64,000 bases of DNA from assembly GCF_004843725.1 (NCBI RefSeq), contig NZ_CP039451.1, positions 3,478,001 through 3,542,000 on the forward strand. Reading direction: 5' to 3'. Under the pieces are notes generated by a model. That model saw only the letters and a program-made list of their open reading frames with translations, ran no database searches and was not told the origin of the DNA. The stretch comes from Psychroserpens sp. NJDZ02. Lineage in GTDB: Bacteria > Bacteroidota > Bacteroidia > Flavobacteriales > Flavobacteriaceae. The position numbers and the translations under genes were made by a program. Positions 36,603 through 45,886 of the stretch are shown one piece after another (position 1 is the stretch's first letter; every line of letters starts with the position of its first letter).

Positions 36603-37499
36603 CTACAGTTTTACTGTTATTTTTTCATTAACTCCATAAATTGGTTCATAAAGTATTATTTCATTTTCAATAGGCGCAGGTAATTCCATAATAATATATT
36701 TTCCTATTAGTTCTTCGTTCATTACTGTTTCAAATGAAAAGTTACTTTTGTAATTGTCAAGACTTAAATCTTTATCGTCTTTAAAAAGTTTATATATTTT
36801 TTCGTCAATTAGACTTGATGACATATTAAAAGTGTCAGATACTAATTCCATTTTCCCATTTTTATTGAGATTAATACATTTAACTTTTATATCATCTATC
36901 GTTAGTTTTTCATCTAAGTTAGATTTTAAGACTATTTTATTTTCGTATATGTCAATAATTTTATATTCGTTTCCACTTAATTCTATAGTTTTTCCGATAT
37001 CAATTTTTGATATTTTTTCTTTGGAATAATTTGTAATAAATTTTACATTATAAGAAACTTCTCCTGTTAAATTTTTATCAAATTCAGAATCAAAACTTAA
37101 TTGATTAGATTGAATATTATTGTTACCAAATAAGTTAGTTTCTGCTATTTTAATAGAAATAACTTGAAATTCTTCTTGAACAAAATTTTTAGGAAAACTT
37201 GAACGTAATTCTATACTTTTTGTTCGCTCATTTTTTATTTCAAGTTTAGAGTTTTGTTCAAGATGTTTTATACTTGAAATAATTGACTCCTTTGTCTTGT
37301 TTGATTTTAAAAATTTTTTATCAAAGTCTAAATTTTGACTTTTAAAATCATATTTAGGTTTTTTAAATAAATCTTGTGTCATTTCAAATTTCATTGAAAG
37401 AATATAATCTTTTTGCTCTTTTGGCATTTCAGATTTCTGAGAATAGATTGATTGAGAAATAAGTATTAAAAATATTAATAAATTAAATTTTGTCTTCAT
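36603..37499 (-). CDS. Cassette gene: exported protein of unknown function
   Basis: 298 residues with a signal peptide (LLIFLILISQSIYSQ). Mature part: a helical Lys-rich region (KEQKDYILSMKFEMTQDL), then mainly beta strands (FQVISIKIAETNLFG, EVSYNVKFITNYSKEK, GNEYKIIDIYENKIVLK). No family recognised. Ends match (GTTGGCTACA / TTGTAGCCAAC). Confidence 0.68.
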   Translation of the reverse strand: MKTKFNLLIFLILISQSIYSQKSEMPKEQKDYILSMKFEMTQDLFKKPKYDFKSQNLDFDKKFLKSNKTKESIISSIKHLEQNSKLEIKNERTKSIELRSSFPKNFVQEEFQVISIKIAETNLFGNNNIQSNQLSFDSEFDKNLTGEVSYNVKFITNYSKEKISKIDIGKTIELSGNEYKIIDIYENKIVLKSNLDEKLTIDDIKVKCINLNKNGKMELVSDTFNMSSSLIDEKIYKLFKDDKDLSLDNYKSNFSFETVMNEELIGKYIIMELPAPIENEIILYEPIYGVNEKITVKL

Positions 37500-37526
37500 T
37501 CTTGATTTTTTTTAATTGTAGCCAAC

Positions 37527-37901
37527 TCGTTATATGATTACCTTTATTCCACATATCCCGTATATATTACGTGATATCCGGACCTTTAGTTCCTTCATTT
37601 TGTTTTAAAAAGCTAAGCTACAATTTATAAAGTAATCTGACAATACGTAGAACTATGTGTTTTTATCATAACACAACTAGTTACCTAAAGTTAGAGGATC
37701 CAATTGTGGTTTAATTACGAGAATCCTCATTTGGGTAAAATAAAGGCATAAAAACACACAAACTTAAGCTTGTGTTTTGTTGAAGTATTTAAAAGTTGTT
37801 GACGTTAACTTGTTATGGGTTCGACTACATCTAATATGTTATAGTTGCTAATCTTATGGGGCAAGAAAAATAAATATAATCGGTACTGTTCAAGCCTATA
37901 A
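37527..37901 (+). repeat. L element 5, Y form, fused to an IS1182 tail
   Basis: Near duplicate of 29792-30164, beginning TCGTTATATGATTACCTTTA at the attC core GCCAAC and joined to the IS1182 tail at the same point, so the fusion was copied as a unit. Confidence 0.78.
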
Positions 37902-38152
37902 GTGTATGCATCTATCCGCAACAGCCTATAATCTTAAAAAGTATTTAAAATATATGAAAAATGGGCCAGAAAGTATAGCGGGACTACTTGCTTTTATTAA
38001 AAGCACCAAAAACTACCTAATAAGCCTTCGAATGCTATGTTTTAAGCCACTTGCATTTTAGAGAAAAAATGACGTATTAAAATTAAAAACAGCTTAAAAT
38101 CAAAGATTTTAAGCTGTTTTTATGCTTTTTTAAGGGGTTGTGACACGGTTAC
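37902..38152 (+). mobile_element. IS1182-family 3' remnant
   Basis: From TGTATGCATCTATCCGCAAC through the hairpin to TTGTGACACGGTTAC, then CGGTGTTGTATGG. Confidence 0.83.
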
Positions 38153-38171
38153 CGGTGTTGTATGGCGTTTT

Positions 38172-38888
38172 TTATTCAGTTAATATTGTTTTAAATTCCT
38201 CAAGTTTTACTTCAAAGTAAGCTGTTTTCATATACTTTTCTGCAGAATAGCAGCTTTCAGGAAGTCTAAATCTTAAAACATCATTTCCATCAGTCGTCTG
38301 AGAATTAATTACTAAGCAAGATTCTGAATAGCTTGGTTTTTCAATTGTTTTAGTGATTTTAGCCAAAAGATTTTCTTCATTATATAAATGTTCTCCGCCC
38401 AAAATTTTAAATCTGTCAGATATATATCCATTCATTTTACTTGTCAACTTGATGTTTTCTCCAGATTTTAATTCAATCTTAGATTTCATATTTTCGTATT
38501 CTTCGGTTGTTAGAATAAAGAAATATGTTCTTTTGTCAGCTTGCCAATCTTCTTGAATACTCTTGTACTTATATTCTCCACCTAATCTTTCGTAGAGAAA
38601 CACATAGTATTTTTTATCATTTTGATTTATGGTTCGGAATTGTAGCCATTTAAAATTTTGTGAAACGTGACTTACCCAATAAGAAGGACATTCTCTGTCG
38701 TCAATTACATTTTTGTTTTCAACCCATTTTCCTGTTTTTTCATTTTCTTCCCAGCCTGTTGCTTTATTCAATTTTTCAGATTCGGACGCAAATTCTACAG
38801 TTACTTTATTTTCTCTATTTTGAGAATTTACATTTAAAACTGTTGCTGTAATCAAAACAGCTGTTAGAAGTACATTTTTTAATTTCAT
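38172..38888 (-). CDS. Cassette gene: exported protein of unknown function
   Basis: 238 residues with a signal peptide (MKLKNVLLTAVLITATVLNV, cleavage near NSQ). Contains TGWEENEKTGKWVENKNVI, common at the start of uncharacterised flavobacterial exported proteins, then FKWLQFRTINQNDKKYYVFL. Two or three cysteines (ECPSYW, SESCLVI, ESCYSA) may pair. Ends match (GTTGTATGGC / GACATACAAC). Confidence 0.7.
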   Translation of the reverse strand: MKLKNVLLTAVLITATVLNVNSQNRENKVTVEFASESEKLNKATGWEENEKTGKWVENKNVIDDRECPSYWVSHVSQNFKWLQFRTINQNDKKYYVFLYERLGGEYKYKSIQEDWQADKRTYFFILTTEEYENMKSKIELKSGENIKLTSKMNGYISDRFKILGGEHLYNEENLLAKITKTIEKPSYSESCLVINSQTTDGNDVLRFRLPESCYSAEKYMKTAYFEVKLEEFKTILTE

Positions 38889-38917
38889 ATTTGTTATTTT
38901 ATTTTTTGGTCAAATGA

Positions 38918-39048
38918 CATACAACGGTTCGGTGTATGGTTAGTTGCGTGGTTAAGCAACTAAATTAGTAAACAAATACGGACTAGAGAAAATTCCAGCG
39001 GAATTTTCCAGATAAGCACTTGCCTAAGCAATTAATTATACACGGTGT
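38918..39048 (-). repeat. attC recombination site (short type), interrupted by intron 6
   Basis: R' TACAAC, loop GAAAATTCC-AGC-GGAATTTTC, L'' AATTATACACGGTGT; R'' remainder TGTGCGC at 40900. Confidence 0.82.
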
Positions 39049-40899
39049 GTGTGCCCAGCATGGGCATCTTTTTATTTACGGAAAGGTAAATAATTAATCT
39101 AGAGGGTGCAAGTCCCTTATGCGCAGGAGTAACGTCTTGAAGCATTAGTAAGTCGCAAGGGTGAAAACCGTGAGGTTTTATCTGAAGGAAGCGGAACTAC
39201 AAAACTCGGTACTGACGAACAGAAATCGTATACAGAGGCATAATTATTTGGGTAAGCAAGCACACCTTTGTAACGCCCAAACAGTAACAAAAGGGTAATT
39301 ATGTAGATACGGCAGTTATTGAGAGAAAGAAGATGCCATTACCTGGGGAGGTCTCCAAAGTTACGAGTTGACTATTTGGAGAAGTCAGCAGAAGTCATAG
39401 TACTTACAGGAAACGAGTTGGGAAACCCCATAGGTCTCACAAGTAAGGAAGGACTGAACATTAAATTACGTTGTAATTCGACTAGGATGCTTAGCTAGCC
39501 TAGTTTTAGAGCAACAGGAGTACACGTATTATTAACCCTATGATTGAAAACGTATTAGCAGCGACAAACCTTTATAAAGCAACACGACAAGTGGAGCGCA
39601 ATAAAGGTGCGAGCGGTGTAGATGGTATGAAAACAACGAAGCTTTCTAAATATATATTAGAAAACCGTTCAATAGTACTATCCACCATTCGAGAAAACCG
39701 CTATACTCCAAAACCAATATTAGGGGTAAGCATTCCAAAAGGACAAGGTAAAACTAGACTTTTAGGAATACCCACAGTAGTAGATAGATGGCTACAACAG
39801 GCGGTAAGTCAGCAATTAATGGTTCATTTTGAGTATGATTTTGAACCTGTTAGTTACGGTTTCCGTCCACAAAAGAACATCCAAAAAGCAGTACTACAAG
39901 CTCAAACGTATATCAATTCAGGTTACCAAGATATTGTAGATATTGATTTAAAAGGATTCTTTGACCAAGTAGACCACTGTATTTTACTACAACTTATTTA
40001 CCACAAGGTAAAATGTCCAACCACCTTACGGTTAATCCGAAAATGGCTAAGAGTTCCCATTTTAATAAATGGAAGACTCAAAAAGCGCAGAAAAGGAATC
40101 CCGCAAGGCAGTCCAATAAGTCCCTTATTATCTAATATTATGTTAGATGTATTGGACAAAGAAATGAAAAGTATGGGCTTGCGTTATGTGCGCTATGCTG
40201 ATGATTTTAGCGTTTACGCTAAAAGTAAAAGCGAGGCGAAACAAATAGGAAACAAACTGTTTGTCTTTTTAAGAGACAGACTTAAATTGCCTATAAATAA
40301 AGCCAAAAGTGGCCTGCGTAGACCTTTAAATTTTGAGTTACTCGGACATGGTTTTGTACCCGTTTATAAAAAGGGTGTGAAAGGACAATATGCATTAGTG
40401 GTAGCTAAGAATAGTTGGGCAAAGTTTAAACGTAATCTAAAAAGTATCACCAAGAAAACCAAACCGATGTCGTTGTTAGAACGTCTTGAACGGCTTAACC
40501 AAGTCTGCCGAGGTTGGATGACTAATTATCGCTTAACAAACATCTATGCAAAAAGTAAAAAGCTAGATGAATGGTTAAGAAATCGATTACGCTATTGTAT
40601 TTGGCACGATTGGAAAAAACTAGAACGCAAGCGTAAAAACTTGATTCAATTAGGTGTAGAGGCAGGACAAGCTTATGCTTGGAGTAGAACCAGAATGGGA
40701 GGTTGGGCAGTAGCTCAAAGTCCTATTTTAAAGACTACCATCACAACTTCTAGGCTTAAACGAAAAGGGTATAAACCTTTGTTAGATTATATTAATAATA
40801 CGCAAACTTCAATTTGGTGAACCGCCGTATACGAGACCCGTACGTGCGGTGGTGTGAGAGGCGCACTCCGGCTATTTTAGTCGGAGCCGTCTACTCGAT
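39049..40899 (+). mobile_element. Complete group IIC-attC intron 6 with reverse transcriptase
   Basis: 1851 bp, GTGTGCCCAGCATGGGCAT ... CCGTCTACTCGAT. Domain IV holds the RT gene. Domain V CCGCCGTATACG-AGAC-CCGTACGTGCGG has the CGC triad; domain VI is the CTCCGGC/GTCGGAG hairpin. Excision restores CACGGTGTTGTGCGC. The only autonomous-looking copy and probable source of RT for the ORF-less ones. Confidence 0.92.
39540..40820 (+). CDS. Group IIC intron reverse transcriptase/maturase
   Basis: 426 residues. RT blocks in order: GASGVDGM (~23-30), LGIPTVVDRWLQQAV (~75-89), YGFRPQKNIQKAV, DIDLKGFFDQVDH (~134-146), GIPQGSPISPLLSN (186-199), YADD (219-222), then FELLGHGF. The maturase (X) domain follows (LERLNQVCRGWMTNYRL) and a basic C-terminus typical of the bacterial class C/attC clade (GGWAVAQSPILKTT). 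No HNH endonuclease domain, as in IIC introns, which use single-stranded or hairpin targets. The frame is intact with no lesions, so the protein is probably functional for splicing and retrohoming. Confidence 0.94.
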   Translation: MIENVLAATNLYKATRQVERNKGASGVDGMKTTKLSKYILENRSIVLSTIRENRYTPKPILGVSIPKGQGKTRLLGIPTVVDRWLQQAVSQQLMVHFEYDFEPVSYGFRPQKNIQKAVLQAQTYINSGYQDIVDIDLKGFFDQVDHCILLQLIYHKVKCPTTLRLIRKWLRVPILINGRLKKRRKGIPQGSPISPLLSNIMLDVLDKEMKSMGLRYVRYADDFSVYAKSKSEAKQIGNKLFVFLRDRLKLPINKAKSGLRRPLNFELLGHGFVPVYKKGVKGQYALVVAKNSWAKFKRNLKSITKKTKPMSLLERLERLNQVCRGWMTNYRLTNIYAKSKKLDEWLRNRLRYCIWHDWKKLERKRKNLIQLGVEAGQAYAWSRTRMGGWAVAQSPILKTTITTSRLKRKGYKPLLDYINNTQTSIW

Positions 40900-40917
40900 T
40901 GTGCGCAGTCTTTCTCT

Positions 40918-41379
40918 TTATTTGTCTTTAAAATATTCAATCCAAAACTCTTTTACTTTTCCAATCTCCTTTCGAAAACTTAATTTTGTTCCGTCATTTT
41001 TTTCTATTTCAAGATAAGAAACATCAAAGTCTTCAGAACTATAATCTTTACTACAATAATCTCCTTGATGTTCTTTTGTGTTTTTCAAATCTGCTTTTGG
41101 ACGTGAAAGTAATTTGTGTTTTGACGCATTTGTTAAATCGTGCATTATTTTTAAAGATTCACAATTTGGATAAAGTGATTCTCTAAAATCTCCAATTTTG
41201 TCAAAGTTATGTTCGGTTTTATATTCCTCAAAAGTCCAGTCAACTAAATGCCAAGAACTACTTGCTAGTCTTTTAGCTTTTTTAGCTGATAAATCGTCTT
41301 TTGAATATTCGTCATAATCTTGCAAAAATTCTTGATATTTGTCATTTGCTGTGTCTTTCCCAAAATTCAATGAATTCAT
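40918..41379 (-). CDS. Cassette gene: cytoplasmic helical protein of unknown function
   Basis: 153 residues, no signal peptide. Helical throughout, with SSWHLVDWTFEEYK, CESLKIMHDLTNASKH and LLSRPKADLKNT. The pattern (WHL-x-DW ... H-D-x-x-N-x-x-K-H) recalls uncharacterised phage- or defence-associated proteins and HEPN-like bundles, but no R-x4-6-H motif is seen. Second gene of a two-gene cassette, 10 bp after the 67-residue gene. Ends match (GTTGTGCGCA / TTGCGCACAAC). Confidence 0.65.
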   Translation of the reverse strand: MNSLNFGKDTANDKYQEFLQDYDEYSKDDLSAKKAKRLASSSWHLVDWTFEEYKTEHNFDKIGDFRESLYPNCESLKIMHDLTNASKHKLLSRPKADLKNTKEHQGDYCSKDYSSEDFDVSYLEIEKNDGTKLSFRKEIGKVKEFWIEYFKDK

Positions 41380-41389
41380 AAAGTTGTTT

Positions 41390-41593
41390 TTAAGATAGTT
41401 CGTTGTGTTGGCAAAAAATATTTTCTATTTGACCGTTTCTTTCAACTGAAGCGAAATAATCAAAATTCCCACGATAATTCGGTTCGTTTATGACTCCGTT
41501 TTCATAATCTACTGCTCTTTTTAGGATAACTACTTTTTCTTTTTTTCCGTTAGGTGATGTGAAAACTAATTCTTGTCCAATTGAATAGGTCAT
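41390..41593 (-). CDS. Cassette gene: 67-residue small beta-barrel-like protein
   Basis: Starts MTYSIGQELVFTSPNGKKEK, followed by VVILKRAVDYENGVINEP: an SH3/KOW-like small barrel pattern (G-Q-x-V-x-F, K-x-K-V-x-I-L). First gene of the two-gene cassette, about 40 bp from the core. Too small for confident assignment, but its position, strand and spacing support a real gene. Confidence 0.6.
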   Translation of the reverse strand: MTYSIGQELVFTSPNGKKEKVVILKRAVDYENGVINEPNYRGNFDYFASVERNGQIENIFCQHNELS

Positions 41594-41634
41594 AATTTCA
41601 ATGTTTTACGATGGGTTTTTTGATTGCGCACAAC

Positions 41635-42110
41635 TCGTTATATGGAGACCTTTGTTCCACATATCACCTAAATATTGTTGGATATCCGCACCTTTAGTTC
41701 CTCCCTTTTGTTTTAAAAAGCTAAGCTACAGTTTATAAAGTGGCCTCGCAATACGTAGAACTACGTATATTTTACTGTTAATCAGGGATTAAATGTACAC
41801 TAATTAGTTGTAGGCTGTTTACGGGAAACCTCATTGTTGTAAAAAGGTTGAGTACTACAGCAGTACTATTAGTCTTAGTGGTTTTTGAGACTTAAAAATG
41901 GGGATAAGAGTACAAGTTTTAGTCTATACTTAAACTGGAATATTTTGTCAAAGATGTGAAACCTTTTGGTGTGATGATTTACGAACCGCCGTATACGTTC
42001 CTGAGTTGTATTGCTAGTAGCAATAGAGACGAAAGGACCAACGTAGTTACGTACGTGCGTTAGTGTGAGAGGCGCACTCCGGCTATTTTAGTCGGAGCCG
42101 TCTACTCGAT
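41635..42110 (+). repeat. L element 6 fused to an intron tail
   Basis: Begins TCGTTATATGGAGACCTTTG (Y-like start) and continues as the X form, linking the two forms. The tail has the enlarged domain V and ends CTACTCGAT at core TGTGCATAG. Confidence 0.8.
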
Positions 42111-42125
42111 TGTGCATAGTGTTTT

Positions 42126-42725
42126 TTACTCAGTTTTAATTTCATACGGTTTTTCGGAAAATCCAAATAGGATAGCTTTTTCCTCATCAATTTCCTTTAT
42201 TCCAATTAATGTTTCTCGTTCACCATTTTCGTAAATCGATGCGAAATAAGTTCCTTGCAAATTTTCTAATATTAATTTCCGTCCATTTCTTTTCATACTT
42301 TTGTTCATTTCTTGGATTACTGGACTATCCAAAATTTTGTTGAACGTTAATGGTATTTTCTCTTTATTCCACTGTGCTTTGAATTTGAGCGTCTCAATTT
42401 TTTTAGATTCAAGTTCCGTTTTGGTTGGTTCAATTCTTTCATAATCAGTCGCAAATTCAGTATCTTCTGTTTTAGATTCAGTTTCGCTCAACACAGTGTG
42501 AGTTTTTCCCATTCTGAATATTCGTATTCGATTGTTATTTACGAATTCATATTTTGATTCGGAAAGTTTCTCACTCCATTCAGTTCGGACTTTTGATAAT
42601 TCATTTCCACTTTTTAATTCAAGTTCAAAATGAATGATTTGGTCATTATTGAATTCAATAAATTCTGGTCGACAATAGTCGTCTCCTGTTTTAATCTTTA
42701 GCCAAGTTCCATTCAGGTTTTTCAT
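42126..42725 (-). CDS. Cassette gene: cytoplasmic protein of unknown function
   Basis: 199 residues from ATG 42723-42725 (MKNLNGTWLKIKTGDDYCRP). An ATG eight codons earlier (42747-42749) overlaps the cassette core, and one at 42896 lies inside the attC; both were rejected. NGTW plus strands such as EFIEFNNDQIIHFELEL, YEFVNNNRIRIFRMGK and LQGTYFASIYENGE suggest a lipocalin-like beta-barrel. No signal peptide. Ends match (GTTGTGCATA / TTATGCACAAC). Confidence 0.68.
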   Translation of the reverse strand: MKNLNGTWLKIKTGDDYCRPEFIEFNNDQIIHFELELKSGNELSKVRTEWSEKLSESKYEFVNNNRIRIFRMGKTHTVLSETESKTEDTEFATDYERIEPTKTELESKKIETLKFKAQWNKEKIPLTFNKILDSPVIQEMNKSMKRNGRKLILENLQGTYFASIYENGERETLIGIKEIDEEKAILFGFSEKPYEIKTE

Positions 42726-42752
42726 TTGTTTTCTGCGGTTTTGGGACATTAT

Positions 42753-42949
42753 GCACAACGGTTTAGCTATGAACAGTACGGGAGCAAACTGGCGTTTGCT
42801 TTCTGCCACGCACAAAGCGAAATCTTTTGGTTTTGTTTTTTCTTTTTTTGTGTCAAAGCGAAATCCCAAAGATTTTGCGACATCATAAATATACACAGAC
42901 CTTGGCGTTTAAAACCCTAAGTCCGTATTGTTTATAGGTTTTGTTGTAA
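42753..42949 (-). repeat. Intact attC recombination site (long type, ~197 bp)
   Basis: R' GCACAAC to R'' GTTGTAA. Inner stem of AAGCGAAATCTTTTGG and paired CCCAAAGATTTTGCG across a T-rich loop, outer ACAGTACGGG / GTCCGTATTGT. Uninterrupted; a third interior sequence type, showing that structure is kept while sequence varies. Confidence 0.78.
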
Positions 42950-43032
42950 AACGTTTTTATTCTTCAGTCAATTCATAATTTAAATTTAATTAGGTAATTC
43001 TCCACAATTAATTTAAGTACAATGAAATATTT

Positions 43033-44031
43033 TTATTTTTTCTTCGCAGTATAACCTTCATCTGCTAAACTATTTCCATTTCCATCAAATAATGTCATTT
43101 CCTTATCTGAGTCAATAATATAGTATTCCCCTTTGTCAATTCCTTTTTCAGAAAACTTATTACCATTTTTTATAAGAGTGTCAGTTTCATAGCTACCCCA
43201 AGGAACAACAGCAATAAATTCAATTCCCTTTTGATAAATTTCAAATGGAAAACTTCCGCCACTATTAGAATCAAATATTTCCCACTTTCCAAAAAGCTCA
43301 TAATTTTCTTTTAATTTATCATATTTGCTTTTTTCTGTAATTCTTTTAGGTTCTTTATATTTTTCGCAATAGATAATACTATCTAAAGTCCAATATTTAG
43401 ATTTTTCAAAACCTTCTTGGTATTCTTTAATTGCGACTATTCCTTTTTTCATATCATAATATATACCTCCACTATTCATATATTTAGATTTTAATACATT
43501 TTTAAATAATCTACCATTAATTATAATGCTATCAACTTTTTCTGCAGATTCTTCTTCAAGATAAAAATTTTTCAAATCTGTAACAATATTCATTTGACCT
43601 ACATTCGCCCTGTAAATTTGTATTCCGTCAATTTCCTTGATATTATTTAAATCTGAGGCATCAATTTGAACTTTCTGTCTAATAAAAATATTAAATGTTA
43701 AGTTTATTAATGTGTCAGGTATAAATACAACATTTTGCCACTCTCTTTTAGCATTTATTTTAATCTTTTTATTGATGGAATCGTTTAAAGCACAGTTTTC
43801 TTCCCATTCAAAATCGGAAAGGTAAGTTGTATCTGAAGATTTAAGTTGAAATGTTAATTTGTTATTTAAAGAGTCTTTAAATATTAATTTTCCTTCTCCA
43901 TTTAGGTAGGGGAACTTGTTCTTAGATTTTTTTGACAAATAATAATTCTCTAATGTTATTTGTTTTGGGCATTGAGAACAAGAAAAATTTATGAAAAGAA
44001 TGAGAATTGGTAAAATAATATAATATTTCAT
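43033..44031 (-). CDS. Cassette gene: lipoprotein of unknown function
   Basis: 332 residues with a lipoprotein signal (YYIILPILILFINFSC). The mature part is beta-rich, with YLNGEGKLIFKDSLNNKL, repeated 'II-N-G-R-L-F' type strands, and a C-terminal LFGKWEIFDSNSGGSFPFEI segment (a 'GxW' lipocalin-like domain). Ends match (GTTGTAAAAC / TGTTTTACAAC). Confidence 0.7.
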   Translation of the reverse strand: MKYYIILPILILFINFSCSQCPKQITLENYYLSKKSKNKFPYLNGEGKLIFKDSLNNKLTFQLKSSDTTYLSDFEWEENCALNDSINKKIKINAKREWQNVVFIPDTLINLTFNIFIRQKVQIDASDLNNIKEIDGIQIYRANVGQMNIVTDLKNFYLEEESAEKVDSIIINGRLFKNVLKSKYMNSGGIYYDMKKGIVAIKEYQEGFEKSKYWTLDSIIYCEKYKEPKRITEKSKYDKLKENYELFGKWEIFDSNSGGSFPFEIYQKGIEFIAVVPWGSYETDTLIKNGNKFSEKGIDKGEYYIIDSDKEMTLFDGNGNSLADEGYTAKKK

Positions 44032-44062
44032 TTCGGGTAGTTCTTACTAAATGTTTTACAAC

Positions 44063-44538
44063 TCGTTATATAGCAACTAAAGTAGTGAATATCCCCTAAA
44101 TATTGTGGGATATCCGCACTTTTCGTTCCTGATTTAGGTTTTAAAAAGCTAAGCTACAATTTATAAAGAGGCCTCGCAATACATAGAACTACGCATATTT
44201 TACTGTTAATTAGGTATTAAATGTACACTAATTAGTTGTAGGCTGTTTACGGGAAACCTCATTGTTGTAAAAAGGTTGAGTACTACAGCAGTAATATTAG
44301 TCTTAGTGGTTTTTTGGGTTTAAAAATGAGGATAAGAGTACAAGTTGTAGTCTATACTTAAACTAGAAGATTGTGTCAAAGATGTAAAACCTTTTGATGT
44401 GATGATTTGCGAGCTGCCGTATACGTTCATGAGTTGTATTGCTAGTATCAATAGAGACAAAAGGACTAACGTAGTTACGTACGTACGGTGGTGTGAGAGT
44501 CGCACTCCGACTATTTTAGTCGGAGCCGTCTACTCGAT
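44063..44538 (+). repeat. L element 7 fused to an intron tail
   Basis: X form; tail with enlarged domain V and end CTACTCGAT at core TATGTGACG. Closely similar to L elements 1 and 2. Confidence 0.8.
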
Positions 44539-45857
44539 TATGTGACGTTTTTTAAATCATTCATAAATCCTAAATTAGCCAATATTAAGCGTAATGAAAC
44601 ATTTCTTAAGCAATACATCTGAGATTTTAAACTCTGTTCATTTATTGAATTTACACTTCCGTGAGTTAATTTATCACGTGTTTTTTTTAATTTATTAAAT
44701 GAATAGCCAAAGTCTAATGTATTAATGTTATTTAGTATCAATGTTTGTTCTAAAGGACTTTTAAAAGGTTTTAATTCTATTTTATTAATTATACCATTCC
44801 ATTTATCTCTCAATAATTCAATATCTTCTTTTCTTTTTAATGAAATTAAAATTTCTTCAAATGCTTTTTCAAATTGAATTTGTTTTGATTCATTAAATTC
44901 AAATTTTTCTATCTCTTGTTTAATATTGAAAACTTCAATTATATTAAATAATAATAAAAATGAAGCACTCAAGTCCACTTCTCTGGAATGCAAATAGTTC
45001 TCTATAGCCTTATTAAATTTTTTTTCCTCTTTTATGTAATTATCGTACCAATTAGATTTTAGAATTTTTTCAATGCGATAATTCTTTTCTAAGTGTGTAA
45101 ATATTGTAGCAAAGTCAGAAACAAATGTTTTATTATTTGGTGATGTATCTCTATAAATAAATATTTTATCTTCAGTTCTGTATGTCAAACTTTCGAATAT
45201 AACTTTAACTCCATAGCACAATGAAATAAAATTGCATATTATTTGAATAGTTTTCTTTACTTGGTGAAAGTCATTATTAATAAATTTATAATTTAATGTT
45301 GGAATTTTTTTTATTGTAAATTCATTACTACCTCGTTTTTCATTATTTGAAAATTCTAGTTCTGGTCTAAAAGTTAATTGTTGAGCTTTATAGAAATTTT
45401 GCATTTCATTCATACGAGAAATTGAAAATTCATTTTTGTCCTTAAAATTTGTAAAAAACGAATAAAATGTATTAACAATTTTTAGCCCATTACTACTTAA
45501 ATAGGCTTTACCCTCATTTATACGTTCTTTATGGCTGTTAGAAAATACTAAAGCAATTTTGCTTACATAAATGGTGAAGTACTTATTCTGAATGTCATTT
45601 TCAAAAGATCTGATTTTATATATTCTACTTTGGTCAAATAATAGGGGGATTTCTGAATTTACAATTTCAAAATTATCTTCGAATAGTCCTAGAGATTTCT
45701 TTGACATTGAAAATTGTCGGTCAATTAAGGATGTTTCATTATTATCAATTATTTGAAAATACATTTTTTCATCCGAAATATATAGATGCGCAAGAAAGTT
45801 TTCTTTAGAAATATTATTATCCTTAAATTTTAATTCTATGTTATAATATTCTCTCAT
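44538..45857 (-). CDS. Cassette gene: HEPN-domain protein (ApeA-like), probable anti-phage RNase
   Basis: 439 residues, cytoplasmic. The N-terminal ~230 residues are beta-rich (YYNIELKFKDNN, FLAHLYISDEKMYFQI), the C-terminal ~180 residues helical. The HEPN active-site motif R-x4-H is seen as R394-DKLT-H399 in KKTRDKLTHGS. The arrangement of an N-terminal beta domain plus C-terminal HEPN resembles ApeA-type abortive-infection proteins. The RNase role is inferred from the motif. It is the first complete cassette at the right end of the main array. Ends match (GTTATGTGAC / GATACATAAC). Confidence 0.72.
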   Translation of the reverse strand: MREYYNIELKFKDNNISKENFLAHLYISDEKMYFQIIDNNETSLIDRQFSMSKKSLGLFEDNFEIVNSEIPLLFDQSRIYKIRSFENDIQNKYFTIYVSKIALVFSNSHKERINEGKAYLSSNGLKIVNTFYSFFTNFKDKNEFSISRMNEMQNFYKAQQLTFRPELEFSNNEKRGSNEFTIKKIPTLNYKFINNDFHQVKKTIQIICNFISLCYGVKVIFESLTYRTEDKIFIYRDTSPNNKTFVSDFATIFTHLEKNYRIEKILKSNWYDNYIKEEKKFNKAIENYLHSREVDLSASFLLLFNIIEVFNIKQEIEKFEFNESKQIQFEKAFEEILISLKRKEDIELLRDKWNGIINKIELKPFKSPLEQTLILNNINTLDFGYSFNKLKKTRDKLTHGSVNSINEQSLKSQMYCLRNVSLRLILANLGFMNDLKNVT

Positions 45858-45886
45858 TCAGGATGTTTGTCGAAATGATACATAAC

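Noticed and set aside
40918..41593. Toxin-antitoxin pair
   Set aside because: Gene order and sizes would fit, but neither product shows a known toxin or antitoxin motif, so it is listed as unknown.
42726..42896. Longer start for the 42126 gene
   Set aside because: The extension would encode the attC site; an ATG inside the cassette is available.
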